Below are positions 59,679 through 64,000 of a stretch of 64,000 bases of DNA, in pieces. This stretch comes from Actinomyces oris (GTDB lineage Bacteria > Actinomycetota > Actinomycetes > Actinomycetales > Actinomycetaceae): NCBI RefSeq assembly GCF_001553935.1, contig NZ_CP014232.1, forward strand, positions 434,001 through 498,000, read 5' to 3'. Every line of letters begins with the position of its first letter. Position 1 is the first letter of the stretch. A program made the translations under genes and the position numbers. The notes under the pieces are model-generated. The model was not told the origin of the DNA. It worked only from the letters and a program-made list of their open reading frames with translations, and ran no database searches.

Positions 59679-59921
59679 ATGAACAACAACGCCCTGCTCC
59701 GACTCCAGGTCCGCATTCAGACTGCTTGGACGAGGTTGCGTGACAGCGAGCGCGGCCAGGCCGTCGTCGAGTACGTCGGCGTAGCCTTCGTCGTAGTCGC
59801 CATTATCGGTATGATTCTCTACGTCATCAGCGGTGACTCCGGAGAGAACATCGGGAGGTCCCTCGCCGGTAAGATCACCAACGCGATCAACAAAGTCGAG
59901 TTCGGAAGGGACGGTAAGTGA
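59679..59921 (+). CDS. Flp-like type IVb pilin
   Basis: An 80-residue prepilin and the best candidate for the major Tad pilus subunit. The basic leader ends SERG (Gly26), followed by QAVVEYVGVAFVVVAIIGMI. Glu31 and Tyr32 at +5 and +6 match the Flp signature of G, four residues, then EY. One membrane helix and a short hydrophilic tail (GENIGRSLAGKITNAINKV) complete it. ATG 59679 has GAGAGG upstream. A hairpin follows the gene. Confidence 0.8.
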   Translation: MNNNALLRLQVRIQTAWTRLRDSERGQAVVEYVGVAFVVVAIIGMILYVISGDSGENIGRSLAGKITNAINKVEFGRDGK

Positions 59922-59956
59922 CTCTGAGCTTATGAACAGCTCATCACTCCGCAAGT

Positions 59957-59998
59957 CGCCTAGGTGCCTTCTGGATGACATTCCGTCGCACCTAGGCG
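59957..59998 (+). terminator. Hairpin after the Flp-like pilin gene
   Basis: A perfect 11-bp stem (59957-59967 with 59988-59998) and a 20-nt loop, followed by a T-rich stretch (TCTGGTTGTTTT). It would yield excess pilin mRNA with partial read-through to the lipoprotein. Confidence 0.7.
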
Positions 59999-60026
59999 CA
60001 CTTGTCTGGTTGTTTTGAAAGGACCT

Positions 60027-61754
60027 ATGCCGATGCGTCGTCGTGTGTTTCTGTCCGGATTGTTCCTGACTGGTGTGGGGTTGCCGGTGCTGGCCGGCTG
60101 CAAGCTTCCCTGGCAGTCGAAGGGTCAGGCCGGCTCCACCTCAGCGTCCGCGTCGGCAGACAAGTCGTCAGGGACGGCCGTGCCTGCGGCGTCGGGTGCA
60201 CCTCAGGGCTGGCAGGAGCTCGACGCCCACGTCATGGGTCACCACCTGGGGATCCAGGTCTCACCGCTGGTGCGCCGCGACGAGAAGACCACCGTGCTGG
60301 CCCTGAAGCTGACGCGAGCCAAGGACGACCCCGCAGTCAAGGACATCGCAGATTCCACAAGCGACAGCAGCAGCAACACCTTGGAGGCATCCCGGCCTTT
60401 GTCACGCCCCGGACGCCTGAGGACATCCGACTGGGGCGCCAACGGGGTGCGTCTGCTGGACCTGCCCACCAACCGGGCGTGGCTAGCCACCGCCAGCATC
60501 GAGAACAAGGCCAAAGACAACTACAACAAGCTATCGCTCAAGCCGGGTGAGTCCACCAGCTGCTTCGTGCTCTTCGGGCCGGTGGACGCCAAGGAGGTCA
60601 CCGTCTTCGTCCCCCAAGCAGGATTCGTCACCGTCAACGTCCTCGACAGCAGCGCCGCAGCAGCCTCCGGCATCGACTTCAAGGCCATCGACAAGGCCTT
60701 CGACAGCGTCGCCAACCCCAACTACGAGGCCGAGCCCGACCAGGCGCTGGCCGCCCCGGTGCCCATTGAGCGCTACACCAAGGCCCTGGACGACTCCACC
60801 AGCACCCACACCGGAAGCAAGGACATCACCGTCACCCTCGCATCAGACGTCACCTTCGCCTCCGACTCCGCCGAACTCACCTCGGCCACCGACGCCCAAC
60901 TCCAGACCGTCGCCGGCCAGCTGGCCCAGTACCCCGACGGCGGGACGCTGACGATCGTGGGGCACACCGACGACGTCCAGGACGACGCCTACAACCAGAC
61001 CCTGTCCGAGAAACGAGCCAACGCCGTCAAGACCAGGCTCGAACAGCTCACCAGCCTGGACAAGTGGCAGACATCCGTCTCGGGCAAGGGCGAGTCCGAG
61101 CCCAAGGTCAACGACACCAGCGACGAGGCCCGCGCCGTCAACCGGCGCGTCGAGATCACCCTGACCCCCACCGGCGGCACCACCCCAAAGAACACCACCA
61201 CCCCCACCAACGGCAGCAGCGCGACCCCTAACCCCACCAGCAGCAAGCTGCCCGACCCCAAGGGACCAGTCGCCAAGGGCGCAGACGGCGTCACCGTCAA
61301 GCATGACAACGGCGCCCAGCTCACCATCACCGTCGACCACCTCACCCGCGCCAACGGATACCTCCTCGGACAGCTCCACACCACCATCAACGCGAAGACA
61401 GACTCCGCCCCCAGCGGCCTCGAGCGCTGGCTCGGCGACAAAGAGGTTCTCTTCTCAAACTCCCGCAGCGAGGACGGCAGCAGCGAGCCCACCGAGCGCG
61501 CCGCCGACGGGTTGACCCTCCTGGCCGGAGGCGAACGCATCTACCCCGCCGACTACCTCGACGCCGGCTTCAAGACCCACGTCCCCCTCACCGAGCTCCA
61601 GCTCACTCCCCATATCAAGGCCGGCACCACCACCGTCTGCGTCGTCTGGCCCGACCCCGGCGGCGACACCATCACCCTCGACCACGCAGCACCCACCAAA
61701 CACATCACCGACCTCGCCTTCCGCCTCACCGACATCCCCATCAAAAATACCTGA
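60027..61754 (+). CDS. OmpA-domain lipoprotein in the Tad locus
   Basis: A 575-residue exported protein. The leader MPMRRRVFLSGLFLTGVG ends in lipobox LAGC (Cys25), so it is lipid-anchored outside the membrane. A unique domain (about 60-265) precedes an OmpA/MotB-like domain (about 275-385) with FASDSAELTSATDAQLQ, VGHTDDVQDDAYNQTLSEKR and NRRVEI, which would bind peptidoglycan. A Thr/Pro/Asn-rich linker leads to a C-terminal beta-rich domain. Codons are very C-rich, unlike the genes before and after it. ATG 60033 is an alternative start. It may anchor the pilus base to the wall. Confidence 0.8.
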   Translation: MPMRRRVFLSGLFLTGVGLPVLAGCKLPWQSKGQAGSTSASASADKSSGTAVPAASGAPQGWQELDAHVMGHHLGIQVSPLVRRDEKTTVLALKLTRAKDDPAVKDIADSTSDSSSNTLEASRPLSRPGRLRTSDWGANGVRLLDLPTNRAWLATASIENKAKDNYNKLSLKPGESTSCFVLFGPVDAKEVTVFVPQAGFVTVNVLDSSAAAASGIDFKAIDKAFDSVANPNYEAEPDQALAAPVPIERYTKALDDSTSTHTGSKDITVTLASDVTFASDSAELTSATDAQLQTVAGQLAQYPDGGTLTIVGHTDDVQDDAYNQTLSEKRANAVKTRLEQLTSLDKWQTSVSGKGESEPKVNDTSDEARAVNRRVEITLTPTGGTTPKNTTTPTNGSSATPNPTSSKLPDPKGPVAKGADGVTVKHDNGAQLTITVDHLTRANGYLLGQLHTTINAKTDSAPSGLERWLGDKEVLFSNSRSEDGSSEPTERAADGLTLLAGGERIYPADYLDAGFKTHVPLTELQLTPHIKAGTTTVCVVWPDPGGDTITLDHAAPTKHITDLAFRLTDIPIKNT

Positions 61755-61768
61755 AAGGAACCACCGTG

Positions 61769-62452
61769 ATGCGACGCATGACTCTATGCGACACAATCGC
61801 ATTTCTCAGACGAGCGCTGGCATCACAGCGTGGAAGCATTCTTCCGTATCTTAGCGTTGCCGTCGGCATTGTCGCCCTGATCGCGTTAACCCTGATGACA
61901 GGTTTAGGTGATGTCATTCTGCATCGTCGCGACGCGAGCAACGCTGCGGACGCTGCAGCTTTGGCGGCAGCAGAAGCATGGGGGAATTCGATTGAATCGA
62001 CATATGGAAACGCTGCGAAGTCTCGCAATGAGCACGACTTCTGGGGAAGCGTCGGGAAAGGGCTCGGTTCATTTGCTGGTCCGACGACCAAGCGGGCCGC
62101 CGAGCACTATGCGAAGCTTAATGGTGCCACAGTGACATCCTATTCGGTGAACGAAACCCGAGGTACTGTGACAGTTTCAGTCCGTACGGATTCTGCGATC
62201 GCCTACACCGACGAAAGAATGACTGCAACGTCAACTGCTCAAGTTGTCTTCGATAGAGGCGCATGCCTCACGGGAGGGAAGGTGGGGGTCGAAATGAACG
62301 GGAAGTGCATGACACAACCCGCCTCACACCAATCTACTCCACGTAAGTCCCCTTCTCCTTCGGCGACCCCTCAGGCGACTCCAACCGCAACACCGTTCAA
62401 GCCGCCCACAGAAATGCGTGGATCCGCAAGGATATCAGCCCGACTGGTTTAG
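61769..62452 (+). CDS. TadG-like pilus assembly protein
   Basis: A 227-residue protein. A basic N-terminus with SQRGSILPYLSVAVGIVALI gives one membrane helix, and the segment DASNAADAAALAAAEAWGNS is characteristic of TadG/TadE-type proteins. The C-terminal 50 residues are Pro/Ser/Thr-rich and may span the cell wall. The +5 glutamate of pilins is absent, so processing is uncertain. AAAGGA precedes the start; GTG 61766 is possible. Confidence 0.7.
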   Translation: MRRMTLCDTIAFLRRALASQRGSILPYLSVAVGIVALIALTLMTGLGDVILHRRDASNAADAAALAAAEAWGNSIESTYGNAAKSRNEHDFWGSVGKGLGSFAGPTTKRAAEHYAKLNGATVTSYSVNETRGTVTVSVRTDSAIAYTDERMTATSTAQVVFDRGACLTGGKVGVEMNGKCMTQPASHQSTPRKSPSPSATPQATPTATPFKPPTEMRGSARISARLV

Positions 62453-62551
62453 CATTGAGGACATGTGGCTCTAATGAACACACAAGCAAACACTAGTCCG
62501 CACCAATTGGGCTGATATAGTTCGCAGACTCTAGGCTCCGAACTCATCCTG

Positions 62552-62580
62552 TTGACTGACACTACTGCTTAGGCTAGCAA
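62552..62580 (+). promoter_or_regulatory. Promoter upstream of the 146-codon membrane protein
   Basis: TTGACT (62552-62557) and TAGCAA (62575-62580) have 17-bp spacing. The start would be near 62587, leaving a short leader with the ribosome site AGGAG before GTG 62600. Confidence 0.65.
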
Positions 62581-62599
62581 ATTCGCATAGGAGAAGATC

Positions 62600-63040
62600 G
62601 TGACGGAAAGTAAAATGAACTACGAAGCAAGTATCACACATTTCTGGTCACTCAAAGCGCTGATTGTTTCGTTCCTACTTCAGCTTCTGTCGCGCTTTGT
62701 TTTGATCCTCATCGTTGTGATCACTCCCCCACTTGCAACCGCCGCACTAAACACTGCTGATTCCATATTCAGTCTCGCGACGTGCTTAAATGCGGTTACG
62801 GTTTTCATTGTCGCGTCGGTCGTTTCGTGGCTATTCAGGTTTAAGCTCCCCACCATTAAGCAACAGATCGTTCACGCAGTGATTCCAACGGTGATAGTCG
62901 GACTACTGTCTACCGGAGTGTACCTCTCTTGGCAGGCCGCCGTAATCATATCCTGTCGTCTACTCCTTTGGGTGATCACGTCGATCGCCGGAAGCTCCTT
63001 AATTGCCGCAAGAATTGAACACCAACAGACTGACTATTAA
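62600..63040 (+). CDS. Hypothetical membrane protein
   Basis: A 146-residue protein with four hydrophobic helices and short loops, starting at GTG 62600 (AGGAG upstream). It resembles no family I know. It begins a new transcription unit and lies 57 bp before a large Flp-headed protein, so it could serve that protein's export or protection. AT-rich codons. Confidence 0.6.
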   Translation: MTESKMNYEASITHFWSLKALIVSFLLQLLSRFVLILIVVITPPLATAALNTADSIFSLATCLNAVTVFIVASVVSWLFRFKLPTIKQQIVHAVIPTVIVGLLSTGVYLSWQAAVIISCRLLLWVITSIAGSSLIAARIEHQQTDY

Positions 63041-63097
63041 GAACTCAGTAGCAACTCTGTTCACAGCTAGTTTATCGTCGCAGATTGGATAAGTGTT

Positions 63098-64000
63098 TTG
63101 AAAGCGATAAATCAACCAAGGTCTCATCAGGAACGAGGATCCGCTATAGTTAGCTATGCTGGCATCCTATGGATAATCGTCATGATTATTCTGTGCATTC
63201 TGCTCGTAGTGGGATACTCGGGAAAATCATTTGGGGGTACATTAGTTTGCAAAATCGCCTCTGCAATTTCTCAGATTGGTGGAGGTCATCCCACATCCTG
63301 TGCAAGCTCTTCTGCATCTTCCTCAGCAAAGAACCCACAAGAACCTACCAAAGCATGTACCAACAAGGAAGTGTCACATAAAGTCGGAGGCAATATTGGT
63401 GTGCTTTTGATGACATTTGAAGGAGATGGATCTATTGTCGTAGAGGAAATGTCAGATGGAACTTATCGGGTAACTGATAAAAGTTCGGCGGCTATTAAAG
63501 TAGGACCAAATGCTGCAGGAGGATTAGATGTTAGTGTGAACGGAAAAAAGTATGGCTCCTATGGTGAGATGGGGACTGGCAGAGGCGTAACCACCGGACA
63601 GGGAGCAACTTACGTAGTTAACTCAGAGAAAGAGAAGAATGATCTTGTCGCTCATCTAACCAGAGAAAAAGTTGTGGATGCCGCAGGAGCGGGGGTCGAT
63701 GCGGCAGGCAACCACGGGGGAAAGGGCATAGGCAGTGTTGGCAGTTGGATTTTCAATGGTGTCGCAGATACGGTAGAGGAGAAAGTTTTCAACTACACTG
63801 CCCCTGAGCCTACCGAATATTATTACACACTAGGCAGAGTAGACTACGCAGGTGCTAGTGCAACCAATAGGAATCCTTTAAATCCCCTTCCCATAGAAAT
63901 CAACCCGGTCGCCCCTTGGAAAGGGGACAATAATGCTGCGGTTAGCTTAACGAGACTCGCAGGACTCCGCATTAACACAAAGGATCATACAGAAACTGTG
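63098..64000 (+). CDS. Large Flp-headed extracellular protein (partial, runs off the window)
   Basis: An open frame of 301 codons from TTG 63098 continues past the end of the window. The first 55 residues mirror the Flp-like pilin of this locus: ERG then SAIVSYAGILWIIVMIILCI, followed by YSGKSFGGTLVCKIASAISQ against DSGENIGRSLAGKITNAINK. After a Ser-rich linker comes a Gly-rich, probably beta-structured domain with EEMSDGTYRVTD and GQGATYVVNSEKEKNDLVAH, a pattern I recall from large uncharacterised actinobacterial proteins with pilin-like heads. The +5 pilin glutamate is replaced by Ser19. Function unknown; the start is uncertain because no strong ribosome site is seen. Confidence 0.65.
   Translation, partial: MKAINQPRSHQERGSAIVSYAGILWIIVMIILCILLVVGYSGKSFGGTLVCKIASAISQIGGGHPTSCASSSASSSAKNPQEPTKACTNKEVSHKVGGNIGVLLMTFEGDGSIVVEEMSDGTYRVTDKSSAAIKVGPNAAGGLDVSVNGKKYGSYGEMGTGRGVTTGQGATYVVNSEKEKNDLVAHLTREKVVDAAGAGVDAAGNHGGKGIGSVGSWIFNGVADTVEEKVFNYTAPEPTEYYYTLGRVDYAGASATNRNPLNPLPIEINPVAPWKGDNNAAVSLTRLAGLRINTKDHTETV

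Noticed and set aside
63169..63381. 70-codon ORF near the window end
   Set aside because: It is out of frame with the longer open reading frame from 63098, which has the Flp-like N-terminus and stays open to 64000.

Overview
The window looks like a chromosomal segment of a high-GC Gram-positive oral Actinomyces, close to A. oris or A. naeslundii. The reasons are the actinobacterial str/S10/spc/alpha ribosomal gene order, heavy GTG start use, likely leaderless genes, and a sortase-assembled pilus set matching the type 2 fimbriae (fimB-fimA-srtC2) of that group. No rRNA, tRNA, CRISPR array, insertion sequence or integrase was seen.

Layout. 0.1-3.7 kb holds acpS, glmS and coaA, core enzymes of fatty acid, amino-sugar and CoA metabolism. 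3.7-5.9 kb is a small AT-richer island bounded by an 83-bp direct duplication of the coaA 3' end. It carries an HTH/AbrB-like regulator and a membrane-anchored alpha/beta hydrolase. 5.9-12.2 kb has a ketopantoate-reductase-like protein, a Drr-type ABC exporter and a convergent AfsR-like regulator. 12.2-13.0 kb is a decayed stretch with small ORFs. 13.0-20.4 kb has glmM, rpsI-rplM, truA, a polyphosphate-glucokinase-like ROK kinase, an MgtC-family protein and a protein made of about twelve 46-residue TPR-like repeats.

20.8-38.1 kb is the ribosomal superoperon on the minus strand. In transcription order it runs S10 (rpsJ to rpsQ), spc (rplN to rplO) and secY-adk-map-infA-rpmJ-rpsM-rpsK-rpoA-rplQ, broken by terminator hairpins after rpsQ, rplO and rplQ. 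rpsD is absent from its usual place. 38.3-44.5 kb holds the type 2 fimbrial operon, lying exactly between tuf and rpsJ, where many bacteria join the str and S10 operons directly. 44.7-49.2 kb is the str operon, rpsL-rpsG-fusA-tuf.

49.6-64.0 kb, on the plus strand, is a Tad (type IVb pilus) locus: DUF192 protein, prepilin peptidase, a zinc-ribbon protein, CpaB, a TadZ-TadE fusion, TadE, TadA, TadB, TadC, a two-component system, a Flp-like pilin, an OmpA-like lipoprotein, a TadG-like protein, a membrane protein and the start of a large protein cut by the window end. That last protein begins with a segment closely resembling the Flp pilin next door but carries a domain of more than 200 residues behind it. 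It is the best candidate here for something little described: a large Flp-headed cargo or tip protein for the Tad machine. The Tad ATPase, platform and sensor genes look AT-richer than the ribosomal region, and the lipoprotein gene among them looks GC-rich, which suggests a mosaic locus.

All calls come from reading the sequence and from memory of protein families. No database or alignment program was used.
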